Source: Marasmius tenuissimus
Lineage: Eukaryota > Basidiomycota > Agaricomycetes > Agaricales > Marasmiaceae
Direction: 5' to 3'
Assembly (NCBI GenBank): GCA_029532415.1
Contig: JAQOTA010000060.1
Span: forward strand, 1,116,001 to 1,180,000
Length of the DNA stretch: 64,000 bases
Part shown: positions 10,166 through 21,392 of the stretch, piece after piece
Layout of the letters: every line of letters begins with the position of its first letter
How positions within the stretch are numbered: the first letter of the stretch is position 1
Program-made: the position numbers and the translations under genes
Notes under the pieces: model-generated
Databases searched by the model: none
Told to the model about the DNA's origin: nothing
Seen by the model: only the letters and a program-made list of their open reading frames with translations

Positions 10166-10566
10166 GAGGGAACGAAAGGAAGAAAGAAAAGAGGAGAGTT
10201 GGGAAAGGGCCAAAATCAATGGCCGTCCATGAGCATGATGGGGAGAGCGATCACATTGATTTACAAGCCTTTCCTTTCGGACCGCGTGCCCAGTCCGATA
10301 TCCCCGACCCATTCAGTGGCTCTAGTGCCGAGGGCGGCTCAGCGCAGCCTCTCGCAGTTGCCGTTCATCGTGAATAATGCTCATGAACTGTGCTCAACAG
10401 CATGATAGGTATCATCAAATACTGATACCGGCGGGGACGGTCTTCAAAATTACCAACCAGAAATGACAATCACACTGGAAATGGGAGGCAAGCGCGATGA
10501 ACACCAGCGGCAGGCACATTATCCCGCAACTCCTCCTTCACCGACTTCCACCCTGTCGCGTGAACA
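10166..10566. promoter_or_regulatory. Divergent promoter region between F-box/LRR gene and DPH5
   Basis: A 401-base interval between two head-to-head start codons, so it must hold both promoters. No clear TATA box or repeat is seen. Confidence 0.4.
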
Positions 10567-11655
10567 ATGCTCTACATTGTCGGTTTAGGTCTCTGCGATG
10601 AGCTGGATATCACGATGAGAGGTCTCCAGGCAAGTCAGTCGATTCCGCAACAGTTCAAACCTGTGTAACATGATACATCAGGCCGTCAAAAATTCCACCA
10701 GAGTTTATCTCGAAGCTTACACGAGCATTCTCATGGTTCAAAAAGAACGTTTAGTGAGCTAACCCATCTGAGTTCTATACCGCTTGTTAATTGCGTGCAA
10801 GGAAGGAAGGGTTCTATGAAAAGCCTCTCATACTCGCCGATCGCGATATGGTCGAAACTCAAAGCGACGAAATTCTACACAATGCCGACAAAGAAGACGT
10901 CTCCTTGCTAGTGGTCGGGGATCCATTTGGGTGTGCCATAACTCTTGCGTCGCTTCATGATGTCTCTCTTACCAGAGATTTAGAGCTACAACGCACACCG
11001 ACATCATTCTACGCGCCAGAGCACTGAACATCCCAACCCGAGTGATCCACAACGCATCGATCATGAACGCCGTCGGAGCTTGTGGACTACAGCTCTACAA
11101 CTTTGGCCAAACAGTTTCTCTCGTTTTTTTCACCGAGACGTGGAAACCAGACTCCTTCTACGACCGTGTCAAGGAGAATTCTGATCTGGGTCTCCACACC
11201 TTGGTTTTACTCGATATCAAAGTGAAAGAGCAAAGTGAAGAGAACCTGGCAAGGCGCGTTTATGACCTCTTCTTTCCGTTTGCAAGCCTCTCTGACGTAC
11301 TCACAGAGGCCGAAAGATCTATGAACCTCCGCGTTATATGTCGATACCTCTTGCCGTCTCTCAACTTCTTGAGATTGAAGCGATCCGTCAAACGGGAACT
11401 TTATCGGCCGACACCACCCTCGCCATAGCTCTTTCAAGAGTGGGAGGAAGCGATGAACACCAGCGGATCGCAGCAGGAACGCTGTCCGAGCTCGCTAATG
11501 CACCAGCAGAGACGTTCGGCGAACCTCTGCATAGCTTGGTCATTGTGGGCAAACGATTACACCACTTGGAAGTTGAATACGCCGAAACATTCGCCGTGGA
11601 CAAGTCAAGCTGGAGAGAGGTCGCTAAAACACATTATGGGTGCGCCTTAGAGTAG
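10567..11655 (+). CDS. DPH5: Diphthine synthase (diphthamide biosynthesis methyltransferase)
   Basis: S-adenosylmethionine-dependent methyltransferase that methylates the modified histidine of translation elongation factor 2 during diphthamide synthesis. Five exons: 10567-10629, 10682-10753, 10806-10930, 10984-11253 and 11307-11655, summing to 879 bases and 292 residues, the usual family length. Family sequence is unmistakable: [16 protein letters not shown] at the start, [60 protein letters not shown]. Two introns begin with GC rather than GT. Intron 1 has the textbook GC donor CAG|GCAAGT. The last intron fits only AAG|GCGCGT. Both are needed to keep the frame and the conserved protein. The gene is convergent with LSM4, 170 bases apart. 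Confidence 0.95.
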
Positions 11656-11825
11656 AATATCGCGTCTGCTCATGATAAACTGCCAATTTACTCGTGAGTG
11701 AACTGTGGCCAATGCTTTCCAGCATAGAAACGGTGACCATTGCACCTTCAACCCTGGTGATTACAATACTACTTATGAAGATCAGTTATACTACAAGGGG
11801 GGCAAAAACAAGCTCATCTACTCTT

Positions 11826-12638
11826 TCATGCACCACGTCCTCTCCCTCTTCCTCCACGCATAGGCGCGCCACGACCTCCGCGACCTCCTGTAAGATAGTA
11901 GCATGAGTAAAGGGAGAAAGATTGATGAATCTGATTACAAAACAAAACATACCACGAGGTGGCATACCACGTCCTTGAAAAAGTTCATGCACCGTCAGCT
12001 ACGACAAGTCCATCGCTACAAGATAGAGAAAGGACATACCACCTCTATTAGGCTGCCCACCTCCCCGGGCGCTACGCCCTGCCTCTCTCGCTCTATTCTG
12101 TTCTTCTTTCACCGTGTCGAGGAGGGTATCAGGTATCCGAAGGTATTTAATCTGTCATCAAGGAAAGTAAGTCAGAATTCAGAAGTACAACAACAAACAA
12201 ATACCGCGACGCACCGTGCTTCCTCTTATATAACATTCCTTCAATTTCCAGAACCTGTCTCCGTCGGGATTCGTTTGGTAAACTTCTCGTAGTGTGATGT
12301 TCATAAAGTTATCGCAGTTGACGAGATGGCCGTTGAACGTTTCTCCATTCTTGAGCTCGACCAACTTTGGTGATCATACGTAGCCACGGACATAGGATTG
12401 GATCGGTTCATTTTGAGTCGAAACGTTGTATTGTAGTTGATGAACAATCGCAAAATCCAAGGAATACGAGGAGAAACGGAAATGAGGGTGAGCGTGTTAT
12501 CCTCGTGGGAGTGAAAGAAGAAACCGAACCGACCATAGGTTTATTTTGTGCTGCATTGAGGAGAGAAAGGGGAAGCTTTTAGCCAGTTGTCAGCGTAAGA
12601 AGGGGTCTCACGGCGTTCAGTTTCAAAACGCTCACCAT
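11826..12638 (-). CDS. LSM4: U6 snRNA-associated Sm-like protein LSm4
   Basis: Subunit of the LSm2-8 ring (U6 snRNP, splicing) and the LSm1-7 ring (mRNA decapping). Six coding exons were deduced: 12638-12636, 12575-12534, 12364-12215, 12151-12040, 11973-11953 and 11887-11826. They sum to 390 bases, 129 residues. Exon 1 codes only the initiator Met (ATG|gtgagc); exon 2 gives [14 protein letters not shown]; exon 3 [20 protein letters not shown] and YIRGST; exon 4 [18 protein letters not shown] 21-base microexon and the last exon build an RGG-rich tail, as in other LSm4 proteins. Sm motifs 1 and 2 are intact. The 169-base second intron with its weak donor gtcggt is the least certain junction. 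Confidence 0.9.
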
Positions 12639-12859
12639 GGTATAAAGCAGAAAGCGCGTCAGTGGCTGTGTAACCGGTAGCGTGTCGAGGCAACGCCCGC
12701 GCCATCGAGATGGGTAGGCTATCTGATTTCAGAAATTAGGACTGGGGTTTCCAATATAAGAAGTATACATTCTACATACACGGAGCGGTTATACATCTGC
12801 GAAAGTTTAGCCTACGAGTACAGCTACGAGGACCGCTTTCTACCACTACTTTTACCTCT

Positions 12860-15012
12860 TCAAGGGGTTGCACGACCAGGCCATCTGATTGAGAGATGTG
12901 AGAAATACACTCGTCAAGAGGACATTGAACAAACCTAGGGTATAAGACACATTCTCGGACGGTGTATCGGTTGGCCAGCCATGCAAGAAAACGCTAGATG
13001 TCCATGTGTCAGGTTTTTATAAAACGCTGTGACGCGAAAGATGATCCCAACTTACCTCAACACCCAAACCGTACCCTCCGTGCGGGCAAGTACCATATTT
13101 GCGTTGATCAGTGTACCAGTAGTATGATGTAGGATCCATGCCTTCCCGTCGATATGCTGCGATCAGTTCATCGAAATCGTCTATCCTCATCGATCCGCCT
13201 AATTCATGTATAAGTGAGTTCACCAGCAAATCGCAGTGGCACCACAGACAGAAAAAGACGCACCAACAATCTCTCCGACGTTGGGCATCAGAAGGTCACA
13301 ACTCTCAGTGAAAGTCAATTTGGAGCCTTCCTGACCAGGGATCTTCTTCATGTAGAAGGCCTTCAGTTCCGCCGGGAACGAGTGGAGGAACACGGGCTTT
13401 CCAATGATATCGGTCATCTGCCTCTCAGCTGCCTCCGCAATATCATCGCCGACAGCGTGTTCAACCATTTTAGCCTGGCCGCTCTCGTCCAAAATTGGGT
13501 TCCCAGCCTCGTCCTCCGCAGGGTGCTTGATTCCGTGTTCGTTGAGCCAAGCAATAGCATCGACGTAGGAGATCCGGAGGAAAGGTCGTGCGGGGGCTTC
13601 GAAAGTTGGGTTGAGTTGCTTGACAAGAGCTGCAGACGCTGGGTCTTTGAGCAGAATATCGACAGCATCGCAAATCTGTATAGCATGTTTTAGATAAGAC
13701 GTAGACGTTCCAGAGATCGCTCTTACGAGGGCCTCAATATGGTCCATTAATTGGTCGAAGTTGATGAATCCAATTTCGCCTTCCATGTGGGTATACTCAG
13801 CCAAATGTCGACGAGTATGACTGAGAATGATTTGAGCAGGAGCCCTTTGGAACTAGTGAATGACATGTACCTGTTTTCAGCTCTGAAACTTTCCTGGAAA
13901 CAGAAAACGTCTCCCAGACTGGGTAAACATGTCTCCAGGTAGAGCTGAGAGCTTTGAGTCAAGAATGCAGGCTGTCCGTAGTAGTCGAACTTGAAGAGAG
14001 TCGCGCCACCCTCGACCATGGTCTGGACGATACATGGCGTCGTGACTTCTGTGCAGTTGAGTTTGGCGTAGGCTTGACGGAATGCAGCGAGGAGTGCCGC
14101 GCGAAGACGAAGAATGTTGGAGCTTGTTTCCCCACGAAGCACCAGATGCCGGAGGTCAGCCAAGATAGATGGATCAGATTTCTAGTCGATTTATCAGTAT
14201 CTTTACGCGTCAACGGAGAGACAACCCTCACCTCGTTCAGCCTGTTGGTGAACGCGTCCTCTTGACCAGGCGCCGCACCTAAAAGCTTCCAGTAGTCTAC
14301 AACAAGCTCGTGACCACCCGGTGCAGTCTTTCCTTCCGGAACTTCCTGGAGTAATCCAACAAGTTCTACCGTCGATTCCAGGGTGAGTGTGAGTGCTTGA
14401 TACGTTTGGTTCTAAAAATGTCTTAGCGCACACGATCGACGTGATCTACACGGTACCATACGTACGACGACACCACTGAGAACAGCTTGGAGGTAACCAG
14501 TACCATCCCGTAACGTGATGAAAGTGATATCCTTCTGTTGCCTCAAACGGTGCACCCATCCCATTACTCGTACTCGTTGTGTCCTCAGGCTCTCGAGGCG
14601 ATTGATTTTGCTCTTCAAAATAATTGAGCTAAAGCGTAAGCTAGAGATGATAATGACTGACCTTTTTGGCCTCAGGCAGGCTAGAGTCTTCAGTAAGGAC
14701 AATCTTCTTACTGTCTTCCAACAACTTCTCGCGTTTCTCCTTCTCGGCGCCCTTCTCCTTTGCTTCACGCTCTGCTAGTTCCTCCTGCTTCTTCTTCTTC
14801 TTTTCTAGTCCATCAGCACCTTTCTTGGCTTTCTTCAGTGCCGATTGTGTTGGCTCATCAAAAGGGGAGGAAGCGTCCTTGCGAATCAAGTATTTTGCTT
14901 CCCCAATGCCAGTAACAAACAACGCGTACGCAAGAGTCTGGTATGGTTGCGATTCAGAGCCATTCCCAGGTGTATCTGAGCCGGCAGTTTCGTCCACGTA
15001 TACGGATGCCAT
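12860..15012 (-). CDS. DED81: Asparaginyl-tRNA synthetase, cytoplasmic
   Basis: Class IIb synthetase charging tRNA-Asn. Nine exons (15012-14662, 14612-14466, 14411-14232, 14181-13871, 13820-13727, 13675-13264, 13198-13056, 12993-12935, 12884-12860) sum to 1722 bases, 573 residues, normal for the cytosolic enzyme. The first exon holds a lysine/glutamate-rich N-terminal extension typical of eukaryotic AsnRS. The anticodon-binding OB fold follows ([32 protein letters not shown]). Catalytic motifs: motif 2 around [20 protein letters not shown], and motif 3 [22 protein letters not shown]. The final 25-base exon adds RWPGRATP and stops, agreeing with the short R-x-P ending usual for fungal AsnRS. 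It is head-to-head with the ERV gene, 234 bases apart. Confidence 0.93.
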
Positions 15013-15246
15013 GGACGATCGGAAGCAAGATAAGTCTGAACGAGTCAGTAACCAGGATAGCGATAAATAAAATGCAACCCTAACCTTACGGCATTGATTA
15101 TCAGCCGGAAATTCAGCGAGGGGCACCGCCACTAGCATTGGTCTAGCCGCGTCGGGATCCAGTTCGTTGCTTTGTTGTTTCCCTCTTCCTCCTTGATGCT
15201 CTGAGAGCGAAGCCTTCTTTTGACTTTTGCTCTTACTTTCGCGATT
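15013..15246. promoter_or_regulatory. Bidirectional promoter, AsnRS / ERV
   Basis: Only 234 bases separate the two divergent start codons, so transcription of both genes must start from this interval. Short pyrimidine-rich tracts are present; no TATA box is obvious. Confidence 0.45.
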
Positions 15247-16255
15247 ATGATCTCCCGGTTCGCAAAGTCATTTATTCTGGTGGTAATCGCCCTTGTGAGT
15301 ATCCGAAGTGTTCCAGAAGAATGAACTTATCTCAGCCCAACCTCATGGTCGTCTGACAGCTCGTCCTCACCATGGTGGGATTCATTCACCCCCATCCAGG
15401 TCTTACATTGACCCGTGGACTGGACAACTATTCGGTGAAGGAGGAGTAGAGAATACGTTCAAACAACAGCCTCCGATGGAATCAGTCCACACACCGAACG
15501 GTGAAACCGTGAAGGGAGGAGTAATAATGGAAAAACTCGGGAATGCTACGGCGAAGTACGAGGCTTCTATCTTGTGGTCCTAATGGTTGACTGATGTCGT
15601 GGCGGTCAGGGCGGAACTTGGGAGAGCGACATGGAAATTATTGTGCGTACCCCACTCGTTCGGAAGATGGGTCTTGTTTCTCATTCATCGGTGAATTGTA
15701 GGCACACGATGACCCTACGATACCCCGAGGTAATTTAACGACGGACTTGTGCCTCTTCCTTTTTCGATGAACAACTCTGCGCGTCCAGAAACCCAGTCAA
15801 GACGAACGAAACGCCTTGGATTCATACTTCCACCTATTCTCGCGACTATATCCATGCGGTGAATGTGCCGCCGAATTCCAAGCTCTGTTGAAGAAGTATC
15901 CACCGCAGGTATGTCTTGCTACGATCTCGCAACGAATGTTACCTGAACTCGATGTTTCCAGACCTCGAGTAGGCTCACTGCGTCTACCTGGTAATAAGCC
16001 ATACACCCTCGTTCTCGAACCACTACTCATGATCGCGCTCGTTCTAGGCTCTGCCACGTCCACAACCAAGTCAACGAACGGTTAAAGAAGCCCGAATTCG
16101 ACTGTGCACATCTAGACGAGACCTATGACTGTGGTTGTGGGGATACTCCGATTGGCGGCTCTAAAGCAGAATCGAAACAATCTCAGAAGGATGTCGGACA
16201 AGACGTGGACAAAGATGATTTGACAGGCGCCGGTCTGATACGTGGCGGGAGATAA
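15247..16255 (+). CDS. ERV2: FAD-linked sulfhydryl oxidase, Erv1/Erv2 family
   Basis: Flavoenzyme that oxidises thiols to disulfides and passes electrons to oxygen. Eight exons (15247-15294, 15360-15399, 15450-15555, 15610-15642, 15702-15729, 15789-15908, 15962-15990, 16048-16255) sum to 612 bases, 203 residues. Family core: MEKLGNATAK-AELGRATWKLLHTMTLRYPE, FSRLYPCGEC with the active-site Cys-x-x-Cys, and LCHVHNQVNERL with the FAD-binding His/Asn, then CAHLDETYDCGCGD. The N-terminus joins FILVVIAL to LVLTMVGFI across the first intron. That makes one hydrophobic segment, probably a signal anchor, which points to the ER-type (Erv2) rather than the mitochondrial Erv1. That assignment is inference; the enzyme family itself is clear. 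Confidence 0.88.
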
Positions 16256-16380
16256 TCTTTATTCGTAGCGCTTAACTTATCGGGTATGTAGGATAGGACT
16301 TGCAATAATCATTTTCCAGATCAACAGTGGCCGGCTTGCACAATTCGCACTCCCGAAGAGACCTAATATTATCATGCCAC

Positions 16381-18469
16381 CTAATCGAATTCTCGCTTGG
16401 ATATTTGGAAGAGTTTTCTCATGAGGTCCCTCGGATCTTCACGAATACCTCCATGCTGGAGCTGATTCGTTATGTATTGCTCGGTGTTCTTGATGGTGGC
16501 GGCAGTTTGTTGTGAGAGCTCAAAAGGAACGTACCTTATCAAACCAGATGCGATAGTAAGCGAGCGGACATGACCAGGGTAGATGAGGCTTACATATCGT
16601 CGTAATACCTGCGAGATTCATAGGACGTCAAACACGGTACAGAGTCGCGACTTTGCATACTCACGTTGCAGTGGTAACCGGAACAGTATTCTTTGATAGC
16701 TGTTCGATGTCGTACAGTGGTCCCCAAGAGCTGTCCTGGGCCAAAATCTCGGCAGCTCCTTTCAGAGGTCGAAGGTTGGCATAGTCGTCGAAATATTCCG
16801 GAAAAATCTGCGTGACGGTCTCGGTTCACCAGTTGAAATAACAAGTTTACGGCGAAAGTACCATTTCGCCCGTGAACCACAGTGGGATAGAGTCGTCTGC
16901 GAGAGATTTCACCTTCTGCCACGAGAATTGATCATACTGCTGAGTGACTCGTTTCGCGGCCCAATTCGGTGCTTTCCTGTTAGTGTTTAGAGCCGGTCAG
17001 CGAACGCCACAGGTTTCCCAGGATTGGATGGTTTTACCCTTGACAGTAGATCGGCTCGTGCAGTATGGCGTATATGGGGTTCCCGTCGAAGCTTTGGCTA
17101 CCCTGGACGGTCTGAAGCAGTTTGTAGGACAATTTGCCGAACAGTTCGAGATCGTTAGTGGCGCGAAGGACAATTTCTAAAATTACATATGGGAATCATT
17201 CGGTAGGTGTGAAGAACCTGAGTACTCACGATGAACTCGGTCTATACCGCCTGCAAAGCCGAACTCGATACCCAGTCCCTGCCACCGGTTTACCGTGAGC
17301 CGGCCCCCATTGGGTAGCTCGACGTTATTCGATTCCAGATGTGCGACTATATCGCGAATCTTTTCTGAGAAATGAATCATACTTGCAAACGGGGAGCGAC
17401 ATTTCGGAAGCATACCCGCCGAACATCCCTTGGGTACTTCTCGTAATACCTATGGTTGCGAGTTATCACTTTCTCTAGAACGGGGGTAGACGACTTAGTG
17501 GATGTCGATCTCCGGTGGGACAGGACAGGCTGACTCACTAGCAGTAGCCTCATAGTTGGGATCAGGATAATCAATTAATGGAGCCAGTCCGCCAGTCAAG
17601 AAGGCTTCCTTCACGTTCTCGGGGAAGAAGGACAAATAATTGATGATACAGAAACCACCAAAACTTTGGCCGAACAAAGACCATTTCTGTTCATCATCGG
17701 AGCGACTACCGAGCAGGGCGTTACGGATCACTTCACAGTCTTTCACTGGTGGAGACGTCAATCTTGTCCCCTAACCAATATTGGGAGAGAACGAATTACC
17801 AATGCTATCAGCTCGAAAGAACTTGAGGTAATCTGCAATTTGCTGGTCGGTCTTGATTCGGGATGGCAGCGTTTCGAAAGAGAAAGGTGTGCTCAGCCCG
17901 GTTCCGCGTTGGTCGAGCCAGAGGGTCTTTAGTACTATGAGCAAAGAAGAGAAAAGGATGAGGAAAGAAGTCCCTATACCTGATAGCCACGATCATGAAG
18001 CTAGGGAGATGGATGTTTCGGGGCTGATTCCAAATGAAATGACAACATGATTGAGCTCACCTCGCCACAAATACCCCCGGTTCCCTGTAGAGGGACTTCA
18101 AAACCAGGCCCACCTTCATGAGGACACTATCAAGCAAGATCATTCTCGGATTACTATCCAGACCCACCCTGGAGGAAGACGACTGGGTGGGGCGCATCAA
18201 TCTGTGCGCTGATTTGATTTCATCTTGCATACGCACAGTAAGGCAGTTTCTCCTCCTCCTCTTTGGTCTTGGCTTTCGTTCTAGGGACGAGATTCCTCGC
18301 AAACACGCGTATCTTTTCTCCAGATGGATTGCTATGGTCCAGGGGAACGTCAAAGAATCGCTCGACGACCTTCAATCCCTCTGTTGTCGAGAACGATGAA
18401 TTTAGGTTCAATGCATTGTAATCGAGATATCGCACCCTTATTGTAGTACGTCTCTGGTTCTTGTGCCAT
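16381..18469 (-). CDS. Prolyl aminopeptidase (proline iminopeptidase), S33 alpha/beta hydrolase, with apparent 5' frameshift
   Basis: Serine peptidase that removes N-terminal proline. Seen on the minus strand: RFFDVPLDHSNPSGEKIRVF, the family QGGPGFEVPLQG assembled across an intron (oxyanion region), TLWLDQRGTGLSTPFS, the nucleophile elbow LFGQSFGGF near 17670, AFLTGGLAPL and HFSEKIRD. The C-terminus RKLFQISKREFD has its stop at 16381-16383. Many short introns interrupt it. The N-terminus is odd. The only good ATG (18469, MAQEPETYYNK) is one base out of frame with the following VRYLDYNALNL. The two join perfectly if one G of the GGG run at 18435-18437 (minus strand) is surplus, and no ATG opens the downstream frame. 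This is either a sequence error or a real inactivating insertion. Confidence 0.85.
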
Positions 18470-18914
18470 CGAGGAGAAACTTCGTCTAGCCGTGAGATAA
18501 TGAGAGTAGAGAGGGTTTTTGTTGAAACTCGTGGGTGAGAGTCGAAGAGAACAGCTTGACACTCGAATTCCTCGGTGGATCAGCTCGAAAATGGGTCCCA
18601 TGACATCGGACTCGGGGCGACACGAGAGTCTCTGTCGAAGGAAAGGGCTGGTCAGGGCCGGCGTATTTTGAGTAATTACGACACAGAATTTCGCGCTGAG
18701 TTAGAGTCGGCGTCGCGTTGTACAATGATCAAATGGATGGATACAAGTCTAGGTACAACAAATTGGACTACAAGATAATCTATAGACTATGTACGCAAGT
18801 GTATGATATGCGAGGAGCAAAAATGATCAAATGAAAATAATAAACAGTTTTAAAACATATGACGACAATCCCGAGGTCCCATAAACGAATAAAAAATACA
18901 GTCAAAGTCTGTGC
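18470..18914. other. Intergenic spacer
   Basis: About 440 bases between two minus-strand genes. It should contain the promoter of the aminopeptidase and the 3' end of the next gene. The short minus-strand frames here have no family features. No other element is seen. Confidence 0.4.
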
Positions 18915-19506
18915 TTAAGGATGAAGGATACGGTGGGCTGCACCACAGAGCGTTCTAACTGCACATTGTCCGAGCCAGTCCTTTTCGAAACACTAAAGAT
19001 GAGGTGAGTACACCGGAGACATTTATTCGAAGAGCACACACCATAGGGCAAAGATACCGCGGAGGGGGCCCTGGCTTCCAAATAATCCATCTTGCGTAAG
19101 GGTTCTCCATGTCCTCCCATACATGGCAGCCCTCGCACCAATGAGCGATCCTATTTTCTGGAACCAGCACATCCACTTCGTTCGGTCTGTCCACCCAGCA
19201 ATCGTTCGAGATGATGCCCACAACTGAAGGTTGCTTGGGACTCATGGAGAGCAGGTATTCGAGGAGACTTTTTCCATGGGGCTCCCAACCAGTCACTGCT
19301 TTCTCACTGAACCAGAATCGATGTCCGTTGGCGTGTGAGCCTGGTACGTCCAGACGAGTGACAATACGGCTATCGGCTGTTGGGTATGGTTTCGCGAAGA
19401 TGAGGTACCAGCCATTGCGTTTTCGACCGATGGCAAGAAAGAGCCGCAGTCTTGGAGGTTTAAATGCGTAAATTGTGTCGTTTTTATGGTCAATGGAGGC
19501 CCCCAT
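18915..19506 (-). CDS. Hypothetical protein, about 180 residues
   Basis: I do not recognise this gene. Two exons, 19506-19042 and 18992-18915 (465 and 78 bases, both multiples of three), joined by an intron with donor gtgtgt and acceptor ctttag; reading through the intron is also open but gives an unusual tail. The protein has an aromatic- and proline-rich centre (GRKRNGWYLIFAKPYP, HRFWFSEKAVTGWEPHGKS, HWCEGCHVWEDMENPYARW, KPGPPPRYLCPM). It also has cysteines and tryptophans that could bind metal or form disulfides, but no signal peptide or membrane segment. A further open frame upstream (19534-19875, minus) with GGCWFSKAFHPQWPGIRAD has similar composition and could be an earlier exon, though I found no clean junction. 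Confidence 0.55.
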
Positions 19507-19908
19507 GCTTGTGCTTTTGAGAAACCGGTCTGGTCAGCGACTGCTTTGCATGTAGAGCGTCTCTGGGGAGTACAGGACGACGGAAGGGTGTAACAATGGG
19601 TGCTGTGAGGGAGCAGTGACGATGAGAATAACGGTATCCGCTCGTATCCCGGGCCATTGTGGATGAAACGCTTTACTAAACCAACAGCCGCCTAAGGCTG
19701 TCCGGATCCGTCCTTGGTGAATGCGTTTCCAATGAAGGACTTTGTGACCGGAAATGGAGTGAGTCTGACACTGACAGTCAGGAGCCACGTGCCACCGCCT
19801 GTTTCTTGCCGCCCAGCGCCCGCTCCTTTCTCCAGGACCGCCATCATCTCCGCAACACCACCCGCTACTGTTCATTCTTTAACTAATCCGTCTTGATTCA
19901 ATTTCACT

Positions 19909-21010
19909 ATGGGTAATGATGGAGGAAGCATCCCCGATCGTCGCGACTTGGTGAGAACCAAAGCGAAGGTGAAGAACTTCCACATCTATTCAACTATGAC
20001 TGACTAATACTAGCGACCTTTTGTAGGCTGAACAGGCCGACAAGGCCAACCAGACTAAGGCTCGCTGGTTCTTCTGTGCATTGTCAAAGGTGGGCCATTC
20101 TTTCCCGGCATTGTACAGTTGACTCAACGACTGTTTAGCGGCCCCTGCAAGAACCGATAGTTTCATGTGCCTTGGGAAAGTTGTACAACAAAGACGCTAT
20201 TCTGGAGTTCTTGCTGGATAGGTCTACATATGGCGACGGCGAAAGGATTTGTGGTCACATAAGGTCGCTGAAGGTGTGTGCCCTGGCCCTGGCGATTTAG
20301 TTGCATCTGCTAACGCGACGTCAGGATGTCAAAACCCTCACTTTGACACCCAATCCAGCTTCTTCCGGCTCTTCGACTCCTGAAGGCACGGAAAGAGCTA
20401 GATACATCTGCCCTCTTTCGTTGAAGGAGATGAACGGGTCACAACCGTTCGTGTACATCTTGACTTGCGGTTGCGTCTTCTCCCAAGCTGGTCTGAAGAA
20501 GATGGGAAGCTCTTCGACACCCAAGGAGAAGGACAGCCAAACGTCGGAAGATCCCCCGGAACTCGATGTTTGCCCACAATGCGCTGCCAAGTTCTCCTTC
20601 AAGAATGACGTTTTGTTCTTGAACCCTTCTGAAACCGAGGAAGAGAAGATGCAGGAGGCAATGGAACGCAGACGACTACTTGAGCCTGTCAAAACCAAGA
20701 AGTCAAAAAAGCGGAAGAATGCCGATGAAGACGGAGAAGGCGCGAAGAAAAAGACGAAGACAACATCTCCACCTGCAGCCCCAAGTACTAATCCTAGTAT
20801 TTCCGCTGCTAGTCGTGCGGTCATCAGCAGTCTTGCAATGGAGGAGGCGAAGAGGAAAGCCAACATGAGTGATGCGGTCAAGTCGCTATATGGCGATGGA
20901 AAGGAGAAGAGGACGGAGACTTTCATGACCAGAGGGACATTCACACGAGTGCGTATCACACACTCCTGTTAATTTCGGCCCCTGCTAATCTAGACCCGCA
21001 GTATGCTTAA
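19909..21010 (+). CDS. RTF2: Replication termination factor 2 (Rtf2) family protein
   Basis: Nuclear protein with a C2HC2-type RING-like fold that acts at stalled or terminating replication forks. Five exons: 19909-19968, 20027-20089, 20139-20273, 20325-20948 and 21002-21010, 891 bases, 296 residues. Diagnostic start MGNDGGSIPDRRDLVR, then RPLQEPIVSCALGKLYNKDA, ICPLSLKEMNG, FVYILTCGCVFSQAGLKK and DVCPQCAAKF with paired cysteines. A lysine-rich basic stretch follows (KTKKSKKRKNADEDGEGAKK, a likely nuclear signal). The C-terminus MTRGTFTR-YA uses a final coding exon of only nine bases (TAT GCT TAA), and GTFTRYA is the conserved family ending. The exon sum and both termini agree with the family, so the model is good. 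Confidence 0.93.
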
Positions 21011-21392
21011 TGGATCATTTATCCTCTCAGGATATGTATCATACTTCTGCGGGTCTGCAGCTTTAATATCATACTAGCCTCAGGACTTCACGTCAAACTG
21101 ACGCTTCCGACTCCGGAACAGTCGCTCGATGTACCAAGTGCCCAACATCGACTACTGGGTTTTATCGGTTTGTATCTTTTGTCGCTATCATTCCATCGGC
21201 CGTTCCAAGGGTCTTTCACATGGTTGTCTGTTATAGAGTGGGTCTAAGTACTATCCTTTTGGCTAGTGTTCGACAATTAAGAGGTACTTCGGGACAAGGT
21301 GTGACATTCGTCGAGTGTTATTGCATTTCGCCTGCTCTTGTGGAGACTTGAGGCTTGGAAGCAAGCATTTTCATTAGAGGGGCCCGACTCTT
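21011..21392. other. Intergenic spacer
   Basis: About 380 bases downstream of RTF2. Reading frames are short and uninformative. No gene or repeat recognised. Confidence 0.4.

Noticed and set aside
14666..15070. 134-codon plus-strand frame rich in Ser and Phe
   Set aside because: Exact antisense of the Lys/Glu-rich N-terminal extension of asparaginyl-tRNA synthetase.
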